Assembly: GCA_002901265.1 (NCBI GenBank)
Contig: PPHI01000020.1
Coordinates: forward strand, 39,672 to 103,671
Origin: Rhodopirellula baltica
GTDB lineage: Bacteria; Planctomycetota; Planctomycetia; Pirellulales; Pirellulaceae
Length of the DNA: 64,000 bases
Direction of reading: 5' to 3'
Shown one piece after another: positions 47,085 through 55,311 of this stretch. Below the pieces are notes generated by a model. It was not told where the DNA came from. It made no database searches and worked only from the letters and a program-made list of their open reading frames with translations. Made by a program: the position numbers and the translations under genes. Position 1 is the first letter of the stretch. Every line of letters begins with the position of its first letter.

Positions 47085-47705
47085 CTATTGAATCACCGCG
47101 TTCTGTTGCTGAAGCATCGCGAGTGCTTTGACGGCTTGTGTTAACACACGGACTTGCTGACGCAGTTCGGCGATCTCGTGGTGCAATTCGTCATGATGCA
47201 TTTGCACAACCGCAGGCCTTTCGACGACATCTTCGATCGCAGGTGCGACAAAGACAATTTCATGATCCATTTCACGATTGTGACGGATCCATTTGAGCCG
47301 CATCTTTTTTCCTGTCGGATGAATTTCGACAGCCCGCTTCATATCCGTCGGCAGCTCGATTTCGAACTGATCGATCTCGATGATTTTGTCACCCTGCATC
47401 AGGCCCGCAAGAGCCGCGGCGCTGCCTTCGACCACCGAAACGACTTCGACGCCGAGCGGCGAATCCTCCACCACGACTCCTAATACCGGCCGTCCGTTGA
47501 TCGTACTCGCGGCAACGGGTTCTCGTTGAAGTCTGTCGAGATCTTTTTCAATCGCGTCGAGCGCAACAACGATGTCTCCCGCCGGAGTGATAACCACCTC
47601 CCGAGTCGTTCCTGGATAAGCGGTGTTCTGTGCCGAGGAGTTGCTTGTGAAGCAGAGCAAAGCGATCACGGGCAAGGCAAAGATTCGTCGCGGTGAAAGC
47701 GTCAT
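47085..47705 (-). CDS. Exported PDZ-domain protein
   Basis: A 206-residue protein from ATG 47705, preceded by GAGG; an earlier frame start at 47723 lacks this. A signal peptide (about 6-25, ending SSAQN) is followed by a short helical segment. A PDZ domain at about 65-130 follows (RPVLGVVVEDSPLGVEVVSV; GSAAALAGLMQGDKIIEIDQ). The C-terminal coiled coil spans about 160-200 (LHHEIAELRQQVRVLTQAVK). No protease domain is present, so this is an adaptor or scaffold, possibly oligomeric. It is divergent from the SulP-carbonic anhydrase gene. Confidence 0.88.
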   Translation of the reverse strand: MTLSPRRIFALPVIALLCFTSNSSAQNTAYPGTTREVVITPAGDIVVALDAIEKDLDRLQREPVAASTINGRPVLGVVVEDSPLGVEVVSVVEGSAAALAGLMQGDKIIEIDQFEIELPTDMKRAVEIHPTGKKMRLKWIRHNREMDHEIVFVAPAIEDVVERPAVVQMHHDELHHEIAELRQQVRVLTQAVKALAMLQQQNAVIQ

Positions 47706-47980
47706 GGTGAGGACCTCAGACAAAAGTTAGATGATGGTAAGCAGATCGTTCGGTTTCAGTTTGCTTTCCGTCAGATCGCTCTCGGGCTGATATAAATCGC
47801 GTTCGAGAGGATGCAAACGCTGTACCGATCTGAATTTGCGTCTTGCTGGACGGGGAAATTGAACGCCAATTGATCGGGCCGGGCGATCCGGTGACGCCCT
47901 TCGCCCCCCAACCGGACAAAGCTCGAGAAGAAACACTATGATGTCGCTGTCCAATTCACTCGGTTTATCGGTGTGTGAAG

Positions 47981-50293
47981 ATGTGTGCATCAGTTGACGA
48001 TTCGGCAGCAGTCGCTTTGCCGCCAACGCCATTCTCTTCCGGAACGCTGCTTGCTGACCTCCGTGGTGGGCTCGTCGTTTCCCTGGTTGCGCTGCCGCTG
48101 TGCTTGGGGATTGCACTGGCATCGGGTGCGACTGGCGAACCGGGGGCGTTGTCTTTGATGAGCGGTCTGATCGCAGGCATAGTCGGCGGAATCGTGGTCG
48201 GATCGATCAGCGGGTCACATACCAGTGTCAGCGGGCCGGCGGCTGGCCTGACCGCGATCGTCATCACTCAAGTCGAAAAGTGCGGCACGGTGCCAGCATT
48301 TTTGCTGGCAGTGGTTATCGCTGGCATCTTGCAGTTGGGAATGGGCGCAATGAAAGCCGGCGCGCTCTCGGCGTTCTTTCCGTCAAGCGTGATCAAGGGA
48401 CTGCTGGCTGCGATTGGGGTGATCCTGATTTTGAAACAGATCCCGCACGTGGTCGGACATGACCGCGACCCCGAAGGCGATATGTCGTTCGAACAACCGG
48501 ACCGTGAGAACACATTCAGTGAATTGATTTCGGTGCTGGACGATTTTCACCTCGGCGCCGCAGCGGTTGGAATGTTGTCGGTCGGATTGCTGGTGCTTTG
48601 GCAGCGCGTCGAACCGCTCCGCAAGTCCATCGTGCCAGGCCCACTGGCAGCGGTGCTATTCGGAGTTTCATTGCACCTGTTCTTTCTTTCGCTAGGTGGC
48701 AACTGGGCGATCGGGTCAGATCACTTGGTCCAGATTCCCGTCGCCACATCACTTGGTGACCTATCAGGTTTCTTGACATTTCCTGACTTTGCCTCGCTGC
48801 TCAATCCAGCCGTCTATGGAGCCGCAGTAACGATCGCGATTGTTGCTTCTTTAGAAACGCTACTGAACCTCGAAGCGGTCGACAAGTTGGATCCGCTACG
48901 TCGCCGTTCTCCGGCCAACCGCGAACTACTCGCACAAGGTGCGGGCAACATTGTCTCGGGAATGCTTGGTGGGCTACCGGTGACGAGTGTGATTGTGCGT
49001 GGCAGCGTGAACGTCGGGATCGGTGCCAAAACCAAGGTCAGCACGATTTTTCACGGAACGCTGCTTGTGCTCAGCGTAGTGTTGATCCCGCAGTACTTGA
49101 ATTTGATTCCGCTGTCTGCCCTCGCGGCGATCCTCTTGGTCACCGGTTTCAAGTTGGCCAGTCCGTCGTTGTTTCGACAGATGTGGAGCGAAGGTCGCTA
49201 CCAGTTCTTGCCCTTTATCATCACGCTTGTTGCGATCGTATTTTCAGACCTATTGATCGGTATCCTGATCGGTTTAACGACCAGTGCGTTATTCATCCTC
49301 AACAGCAACTTGCGCCACCCGCTTCGACGTGTGATCGAATCGCATTTGGACGGCGAAGTGACCTATATCGAGCTTGCCCCTCAAGTCAGTTTTTTGAATC
49401 GCGGTGCGCTCGACAAGCTGTTCTCCGATGCCAAACCCAACAGCAACTTATTGATCGACGCGACGCATTCCGACTACATCGATCCGGACGTGCTGAGCAT
49501 GATCCGTGAATTCAAATCGGCGACCGCACCGGCGCGCGGCATTAAGGTTTCGCTTCGTGGTTTTCGCGAAAAATACAAGTTACGTGACGAAGTGCTATTC
49601 GCCGACTACGCAACACGACAACTGAAAGAACGCATCAGCCCCGAACAAGTTTTGATGATGCTTCGCGAAGGTAACGCACGGTTTCATACAGGGCAGCGAT
49701 TGACTCGCGATCTTGGTCGCCAAATCAATGCGACACGACTGGACCAAAATCCTTTCGCGGCGGTGCTTAGCTGCATCGACTCTCGTGTGCCTGTGGAGTT
49801 GATCCTCGACCAAGGGATCGGCGACGTGTTTAGCATTCGCGTGGCGGGAAATATCGTTGGAACCAAAACGATCGCCAGTTTGGAATATGCCGTGGCCGTC
49901 AGCGGAGTCAAATTGGTGTTGGTACTCGGACACACTCGCTGTGGCGCCGTCACGAGCAGTATTGAACTGGTCGGACGCGGTGTCGATGTTGCCGAGGCGA
50001 CCGGGTGTGGGCATCTGGGGGCGATCGTCGATGAAGTCGCGACCTGCGTGACCGAAGAAGAATGCCGTCAATCGCTAGCAATGCCAGAATCGCAGCGTGA
50101 TGCCTTTGTCGATGAAGTTGTCAAACGCAATGTCTTGATGGCGACGGAACAGATCCTACGTCGCAGCGATGCGATCGCGGCGGCGGTTGTCGAAGGAAAT
50201 GTTCGCGTTGTCGGGGCGGTCTATGACATTGCCAGCGGCAAGATCGATTTTTTCGAAGAAGAATCCTGGAGTCGTGAAAAACTGACGCGTTAA
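47981..50293 (+). CDS. SulP anion transporter fused to beta-carbonic anhydrase
   Basis: A 770-residue fusion, from ATG 47981 or GTG 47975. Residues about 25-440 form the SulP transporter core with 10-12 transmembrane helices, beginning with the family motif VVSLVALPLCLGIALASG. Residues about 450-545 are a STAS domain (ELAPQVSFLNRGALDKLFSD). Residues about 555-755 are a complete beta-class carbonic anhydrase, with zinc ligands C598 (SCIDSRV), H651 and C654 (GHTRCGA) and the catalytic D600/R602 pair. Such fusions are known in some marine and cyanobacterial lineages. The arrangement suggests bicarbonate transport coupled to CO2/HCO3- interconversion. Specificity is inferred. Confidence 0.93.
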   Translation: MCASVDDSAAVALPPTPFSSGTLLADLRGGLVVSLVALPLCLGIALASGATGEPGALSLMSGLIAGIVGGIVVGSISGSHTSVSGPAAGLTAIVITQVEKCGTVPAFLLAVVIAGILQLGMGAMKAGALSAFFPSSVIKGLLAAIGVILILKQIPHVVGHDRDPEGDMSFEQPDRENTFSELISVLDDFHLGAAAVGMLSVGLLVLWQRVEPLRKSIVPGPLAAVLFGVSLHLFFLSLGGNWAIGSDHLVQIPVATSLGDLSGFLTFPDFASLLNPAVYGAAVTIAIVASLETLLNLEAVDKLDPLRRRSPANRELLAQGAGNIVSGMLGGLPVTSVIVRGSVNVGIGAKTKVSTIFHGTLLVLSVVLIPQYLNLIPLSALAAILLVTGFKLASPSLFRQMWSEGRYQFLPFIITLVAIVFSDLLIGILIGLTTSALFILNSNLRHPLRRVIESHLDGEVTYIELAPQVSFLNRGALDKLFSDAKPNSNLLIDATHSDYIDPDVLSMIREFKSATAPARGIKVSLRGFREKYKLRDEVLFADYATRQLKERISPEQVLMMLREGNARFHTGQRLTRDLGRQINATRLDQNPFAAVLSCIDSRVPVELILDQGIGDVFSIRVAGNIVGTKTIASLEYAVAVSGVKLVLVLGHTRCGAVTSSIELVGRGVDVAEATGCGHLGAIVDEVATCVTEEECRQSLAMPESQRDAFVDEVVKRNVLMATEQILRRSDAIAAAVVEGNVRVVGAVYDIASGKIDFFEEESWSREKLTR

Positions 50294-50740
50294 GAAGCGA
50301 TCAGATAAACGGCACAGTTGATCACCAGCATGTATTGCCAGCCAAATGAGGGGGCTAGTTTCTTTGCTATGCTGCTAACAATGGCCTAGAATGAAGGTTC
50401 GAACCTTATCGTTCGCCTTTTCTATTCCTTGTGTTACAGAAACGTTGTCGCATTTCAAAACGTTGTCCGGGACGTTAAATCGGCTTGGTTCCGTTTCGTT
50501 GGCGACCTCCATTCAGTAACGTCGTTGCGTCTTCCATCTCCGATGACGCCACTTATCGTTTCGCGATTCCCAAACGGGGATGTATTTTTCATCAATTGAA
50601 TGGCCGAACGTTTGCCGTTCAACATGCTTCAAGTTCAACGGTGTCGCGTTGGACGCATCTTCGTGACTTGAGCTTGGGCCGATGCGAAAGACAAAGCCGC
50701 ACAGAGTGATTGGAAACCTCACAAAGTGATTGGAAACACA
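50294..50740. other. Intergenic region with short direct repeat
   Basis: About 450 bases between the SulP gene and the TPR-CHAT locus. Two adjacent 18-20-base direct repeats (CACAAAGTGATTGGAAAC and a near copy) lie at about 50699-50737, just upstream of the next gene, and could be a regulatory site. A short plus frame (50485-50709) and a long minus frame (50513-51280, mostly antisense to the TPR gene) have no coding support. Confidence 0.4.
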
Positions 50741-51418
50741 GTGACTAGCAAAACCTGCCGACAATTCGCCCTCGGAATGATCGCTTGGATCGTCACGATT
50801 GCTGCTGTCCCGAGTATCAGTTTTGGCCAGGGTGCCGGGCTGGGCCCCAGCATGGGCATCGAACCGACCGGCGTTTCTTACCCTTCGCCGCAGTACTACG
50901 CCGCGTTGGAAATCTATCGCACCGGCGATTTGGAAGCGGCTGTCGATGCGTTTGATTTTGCAATTGGTCGTACACGCCGCGATATCAACGGGCACTGGAT
51001 CGATGCCATTCCCGTGTATGCGATGATGGCCGAAGCACAGTATTACATGGGTGACTTGGAAGGGGCGATGGCGAGTGTCGATATGGCGCTCAAAATCGCG
51101 ATTCGGTATCGCGCCCAACGTTGGCTGGCTCGCCCCGTTTGGACGGAGGTTTTGCAGGGTCAATCCGTCCAGGCGACGCCGCAGTACCTTTGGCCCGATG
51201 CCAAAGCGGTCAACCTCGCGCCGCTCGCCCGTTCGGTCAAGTATTACTCCGGTGAACAGCTGACTGAGCAAACCTTCCAAAAGCCCGGCGTCATCGAAGA
51301 ACTGAACATCAAAACGATCGATATGGTCGAAGTCATGCGCGGCTTGGCTTTGGCATCGTATCGACGCCGGATCATTCTCGGCCCTTGGCCGAAAACGATA
51401 CCCTGGCGACTCAGGTGA
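50741..51418 (+). CDS. TPR/CHAT locus, N-terminal fragment
   Basis: First of three open frames that together read as one protein. This piece (GTG 50741, or GTG 50726) has a signal peptide (about 10-30, ending SISFGQG) and tetratricopeptide-like helices (SPQYYAALEIYRTGDLEAAV; MAEAQYYMGDLEGAMASVDM). Its last 10 residues are out of character. Reading -1 from about 51385 restores continuity (LGPLAENDTLATQV), which one missing T in a TTT run would explain. The next piece follows in the -1 frame. Confidence 0.7.
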   Translation: MTSKTCRQFALGMIAWIVTIAAVPSISFGQGAGLGPSMGIEPTGVSYPSPQYYAALEIYRTGDLEAAVDAFDFAIGRTRRDINGHWIDAIPVYAMMAEAQYYMGDLEGAMASVDMALKIAIRYRAQRWLARPVWTEVLQGQSVQATPQYLWPDAKAVNLAPLARSVKYYSGEQLTEQTFQKPGVIEELNIKTIDMVEVMRGLALASYRRRIILGPWPKTIPWRLR

Positions 51419-52083
51419 TCGACAGCACCAAGTATCCTGCCGGGCTGAACGTACCGATCGCGATGAACTTGATCGGTTGCATGCGAGCGGCTGAACGTTT
51501 CGGCGCGATGGAGGACGAACGCACGATCAGCGACGCGACCAAAGTCACCAACGAAATGGGCCGGGTCCACTCCCTCGCACCCATCGTCGGCTTGTGCGCG
51601 GCATCGGCAATCGCAGACACCGACAAACCAGCCGCGGCGGTGCCAATCTGTATCCAAGTTGTCAACCAAGCCGCTGCGCTTGGGTACTTCGAATTGATTG
51701 GCGAAGCACTCCAATTGGCCGCCGGTTGCGCCGATGAATCGAATGCGGTGTTGGTCCAACAATCTGCCCAGGTCGCAGCTGCAAACTTGATCCGCAAATC
51801 GCGTCTTGCCGCCCTCCATAGCCTTCTGGCTGCCGCAGATGCCGCAATCACCGCGGGTGATGTGACGAGTGCTAACGCCCGACTGGCCGAAGCGAAGGCG
51901 ATCGCTGTTCGACGCGACGTGGCCCAACCGAGATTGGACGCTTATGGGTTTTACATCGCGGCCCGATTGGCCGCCCGAAATGGAATCATCGCGGACGGCA
52001 AAACCATCGTTCGTCCGTGGGAAGAACCGGTCGGCCAGCTGATCAACTTTGCGACCAACACGCGTTTGCGACGTCGAACCTGA
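51385..52083 (+). CDS. TPR/CHAT locus, middle fragment
   Basis: Second open frame of the broken locus (232 codons from TTG 51385, which is unlikely to be a real start). It is helix-rich and continues the TPR-type superhelix of the preceding frame (MNLIGCMRAAERFGAMEDER; AALHSLLAAADAAITAGDV). The last few codons (after about 52062) lose coding character. In the -1 frame the text continues smoothly into the CHAT-carrying frame (FATSNLITMPRLYQLQ), again explained by one missing base near a TTT run. Confidence 0.65.
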   Translation: MAENDTLATQVIDSTKYPAGLNVPIAMNLIGCMRAAERFGAMEDERTISDATKVTNEMGRVHSLAPIVGLCAASAIADTDKPAAAVPICIQVVNQAAALGYFELIGEALQLAAGCADESNAVLVQQSAQVAAANLIRKSRLAALHSLLAAADAAITAGDVTSANARLAEAKAIAVRRDVAQPRLDAYGFYIAARLAARNGIIADGKTIVRPWEEPVGQLINFATNTRLRRRT

Positions 52084-53726
52084 TCACCATGCCGCGACTG
52101 TACCAACTGCAACGTGTCCGCGTCGCGCTCGGCAGCAACATGGACACCCAATCGCTGGACCTATTGCTAAAGCGCTACTGCAGCGCACCGACCGCCGACG
52201 TCTGGCGACGCGACCCGGTTGATGCCATCGCCGGTCATATCGGCAACCCGGAAGCATTACGGTTGGCACGCCTTCGAACCGTCGCCGCTCGTGAAAGCGC
52301 ATTGGACGTTTTGCTTCGCATGGAAGACCTGCTGACTGGTCGCCTGGAAAGCCAACTCGCATTGGGAGGCCGAGTGCATCAAGTTCGCTCGCTCGCCCGC
52401 TTGCCCGATGAACTGGTCGAAAAGGATGTCGTCGCATTCCGCAATACGGCGCCAAAATCGATCCGTGATCTCCGTGCCGCGACGAAAGCGATCGCCGACG
52501 GCGCCGGTGGGGTGCCACCAACGACGATCACCCCGAAATTGCAAGCTGCCGAATCCGAAGCTTGGCAAATCTCGCTCGATCGCTATGTAACACCGCGTGT
52601 CGTCCCACACGGCATGGATCAAAAACAACCGCTCGCCGAATTGCCACCCGACGTCGCGATCTTAGCCTTCGTCCAGGACAACACTGTCTTTCACGCAGTG
52701 CTGTGCACCAAAGCAAAATCGAACTATTGGTCAATCAAAGGCAGTACCAGAGTCGCTGCAGACGTCGCCAAGGTAATGCGTGGAATCGGTGCATCGCAAA
52801 GCCGAGGTGCCCGGTTGCCCGACGACGAGTCCTGGCGGAAAGACGCGATCGAACTTCGTGATCGGATGATCCCAGTTGGGTCGGCGCCACTGGTCGAAGA
52901 CCGACTGAACGGGATCAAACGACTGGTCATCATCCCGGATGGACTACTCTGGTATCTGCCCTTCGAATTGCTGCCGATCGATGACGAAGCGTCAACTCTG
53001 CTTGGCGACGAAGTGCAGGTCACGTACGCCGCGACGCCGGCGCTCGCGATGTACCCCACCGCGGCGAAATCGACACAAGGCAAAATCGCACTCGCCGGTG
53101 GCAAAATCTTTGCACCACGCGAGGTCGACTTGAACGAGGAACTGACTCAATCGATCGCGGATGCGGCAACAGCCGGTACCGTACGCTTACCAAAGGAAGC
53201 GTCGATCCCGACAAGTCGCAGCGGCCTGATCGCGTCGCACTTAATCGTTGCCGATACGACCATTCCTAACGGCGCTTCGCTGTTGCAAACGCCGCTTGCC
53301 GGATACGAAGCATCCATGCTGTACGGACACGTTGGTGACTGGCTCCGCACTGCCGCCCCCACGCCATCAAGTCTGTTCCTTGCCGGTTTCCGTTCAAACC
53401 TGGAGACGCCACAGCAAGTCTCCGGGAACGAAATCGCCATGATGCTAATGTCACTGCAATACAGCGGTGTTCGCGACGTCACACTGAGCCGCTGGGCTGT
53501 CGGAGGAATCTCCACCGCAACATTGCTGCGTGAATACTCCCAAGAACTGGGCTTCCTGACACCAACGGAAGCATTCGAACGCTCGAAGAACGTCTTACGC
53601 CGGACGGAGCTGAACCCAAGTGCAGAACCGACGCTCAGTAAAGCCGACCTCGAACGCAGCACATTGACTGGCAACGAGCCGTTTTTCTGGTCCGGCTACC
53701 TACACGCGTCACCGCTGCTGGACTGA
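52017..53726 (+). CDS. TPR/CHAT locus, C-terminal CHAT-domain fragment
   Basis: Third open frame (GTG 52017 or an internal start such as ATG 52089), carrying helices and then a caspase-like CHAT domain over about the last 300 residues (VIIPDGLLWYLPFELLPID; RSGLIASHLIVADTT; VRDVTLSRWAVGG). The CHAT histidine is probably in ASHLIV. Where the family usually has the catalytic Cys in an LSAC-type segment, this protein has LAGFRSN with no Cys, so it is probably an inactive CHAT. The parental protein would be about 1000 residues, exported, TPR plus CHAT. It ends 47 bases before the convergent DUF1501 gene. Confidence 0.75.
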   Translation: MGRTGRPADQLCDQHAFATSNLITMPRLYQLQRVRVALGSNMDTQSLDLLLKRYCSAPTADVWRRDPVDAIAGHIGNPEALRLARLRTVAARESALDVLLRMEDLLTGRLESQLALGGRVHQVRSLARLPDELVEKDVVAFRNTAPKSIRDLRAATKAIADGAGGVPPTTITPKLQAAESEAWQISLDRYVTPRVVPHGMDQKQPLAELPPDVAILAFVQDNTVFHAVLCTKAKSNYWSIKGSTRVAADVAKVMRGIGASQSRGARLPDDESWRKDAIELRDRMIPVGSAPLVEDRLNGIKRLVIIPDGLLWYLPFELLPIDDEASTLLGDEVQVTYAATPALAMYPTAAKSTQGKIALAGGKIFAPREVDLNEELTQSIADAATAGTVRLPKEASIPTSRSGLIASHLIVADTTIPNGASLLQTPLAGYEASMLYGHVGDWLRTAAPTPSSLFLAGFRSNLETPQQVSGNEIAMMLMSLQYSGVRDVTLSRWAVGGISTATLLREYSQELGFLTPTEAFERSKNVLRRTELNPSAEPTLSKADLERSTLTGNEPFFWSGYLHASPLLD

Positions 53727-53773
53727 GTCACAGCTGGATTGAGTCACAGCAGCGGGCGATTGCGACCGATCAC

Positions 53774-55240
53774 TTATGCGATCAGCGGTTTGATCACGTG
53801 TGCCGGTTCGACGCCGGTCAGTTTTTGATCCAGCCCTTGGTAACGGTAGGTAAACCGTTCATGGTCGAAGCCCAACAGGTGCAATACCGTGGCGTGGAAA
53901 TCGCGAATGTGAATCGGATCTTTGACGATGTTGTAACTGAACTCGTCAGTTTCGCCGTAGATCGTTCCACCCTTTGCACCGCCACCAGCCATCCACATGC
54001 TGAAGCAGCGTGGGTGGTGGTCACGACCATAGTTATCGCGTGAAAGTTGGCCTTGCGAGTAAATTGTGCGACCAAACTCGCCGCCCCAGATGACCAAGGT
54101 GTCATCCAGCATGCCGCGTTGACGGAGGTCTTCCAGCAACGCATGGCAGGGCTGGTCGACGTCTTTGCACTGGCTTGGCAAACGCCCTGCCAAGTTACCG
54201 TGATGGTCCCAGTTGTTGTGATACACCTGGATGAAGCGGACGCCACGTTCGGCTAATCGACGGGCCATCAAAACCGAGTTCGCAAACGTCCCGGGCTTCT
54301 TCGCGGCCTCGCCATAAAGCTCAAATGTGTGCTGCGACTCACTCGCAATGTCAGTCAGTTCCGGAACACTCGCTTGCATCTTGTACGCCATTTCATACTG
54401 GCGAATTCGCGTTGCCGTGTCAGGGTCGTGGTACCGATTGAAGTTCAACTGATTCAATTCGTTCAGTTGCTCGATCGATCGTTTCCGAAGCTTGTCCGGA
54501 ACGCCTGGCGGGTTGTTGATGTAAAGAATCGGGTCGCCAGAACTTCGGAATGAAACGCCCGCGTGCTCACCTGGCAAATAGCCCGAGTGCCACAGACGAG
54601 CGGAAATCGCTTGTTCCTGTTCGCGGTTGGTTGGGATCGCGACCAAGACGACGAAGGCCGGCAAATTCTCGTTCATCGAGCCCAGACCGTACGACGCCCA
54701 AGAACCTAAGCAAGGCCGCCCGGCAACTTGGTTACCGGTTTGCATCGCCGCAATTGCGGGTTCATGGTTGATCGCTTCGGTATGCAACGATCGCATCCAA
54801 CAGATCTCGTCCGCTTTCTTGGCCAAGTTGGGCAGCAACTCTTGGTTGAGCCACATACCGCACTCACCGGACTGGGTGAACTTGTACTTCGAAGGCGAAA
54901 TCGGGAACCGCGATTGCCCACTGGTCATCGTCGTCAAACGTTGACCATTGCGGATCGACTCGGGCAGGTCTTTGTCGTACCACTCGTTCATCTGGGGCTT
55001 GTAATCGAACAAGTCCATCTGTGACGGCCCACCGACCATGTGCAAATAAATCACACGTTTGGCGGTCGGAGGAAAGTGCGTTGGTACGGCACCGGGATGA
55101 CCGACCAGTTCACTTGCCATCGCGGCTTGGCCGGAAAACGCGTCGCCCATCAGCGACATCATTGCCGCTCCACCTAGCAGGTTGCGACCGGAGGTGAAAA
55201 AGTGACGGCGAGACAAAAAAGCGGGGTGATTGGAATCCAT
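53774..55240 (-). CDS. DUF1501 protein, Tat-exported
   Basis: A 488-residue protein of the DUF1501 family, a sulfatase-like fold abundant in planctomycetes. The N-terminus carries a twin-arginine motif (SRRHFFTSG, 10-18). Family segments are VIYLHMVGGPSQMDLFDYKP and MLDDTLVIWGGEFGRTIYSQ with the GRDHHPRCFSMWMAGGG segment. It follows the PSD1-type cytochrome protein on the same strand by 71 bases, the usual pairing in Pirellulaceae. The pair may form one envelope redox or glycan-processing complex, but the function is not established. Confidence 0.94.
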   Translation of the reverse strand: MDSNHPAFLSRRHFFTSGRNLLGGAAMMSLMGDAFSGQAAMASELVGHPGAVPTHFPPTAKRVIYLHMVGGPSQMDLFDYKPQMNEWYDKDLPESIRNGQRLTTMTSGQSRFPISPSKYKFTQSGECGMWLNQELLPNLAKKADEICWMRSLHTEAINHEPAIAAMQTGNQVAGRPCLGSWASYGLGSMNENLPAFVVLVAIPTNREQEQAISARLWHSGYLPGEHAGVSFRSSGDPILYINNPPGVPDKLRKRSIEQLNELNQLNFNRYHDPDTATRIRQYEMAYKMQASVPELTDIASESQHTFELYGEAAKKPGTFANSVLMARRLAERGVRFIQVYHNNWDHHGNLAGRLPSQCKDVDQPCHALLEDLRQRGMLDDTLVIWGGEFGRTIYSQGQLSRDNYGRDHHPRCFSMWMAGGGAKGGTIYGETDEFSYNIVKDPIHIRDFHATVLHLLGFDHERFTYRYQGLDQKLTGVEPAHVIKPLIA

Positions 55241-55311
55241 GAATTGACTCAGTTCTGAAAGTTGCGGGCGGAGAATGACGTGACGCGAGGGTCAATGACT
55301 GATGCGGGGAA

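Noticed and set aside
50513..51280. 255-codon minus-strand open frame upstream of the CHAT locus
   Set aside because: Most of it is antisense to the TPR frame, which has signal-peptide and repeat features. No domain was recognised in the minus frame.
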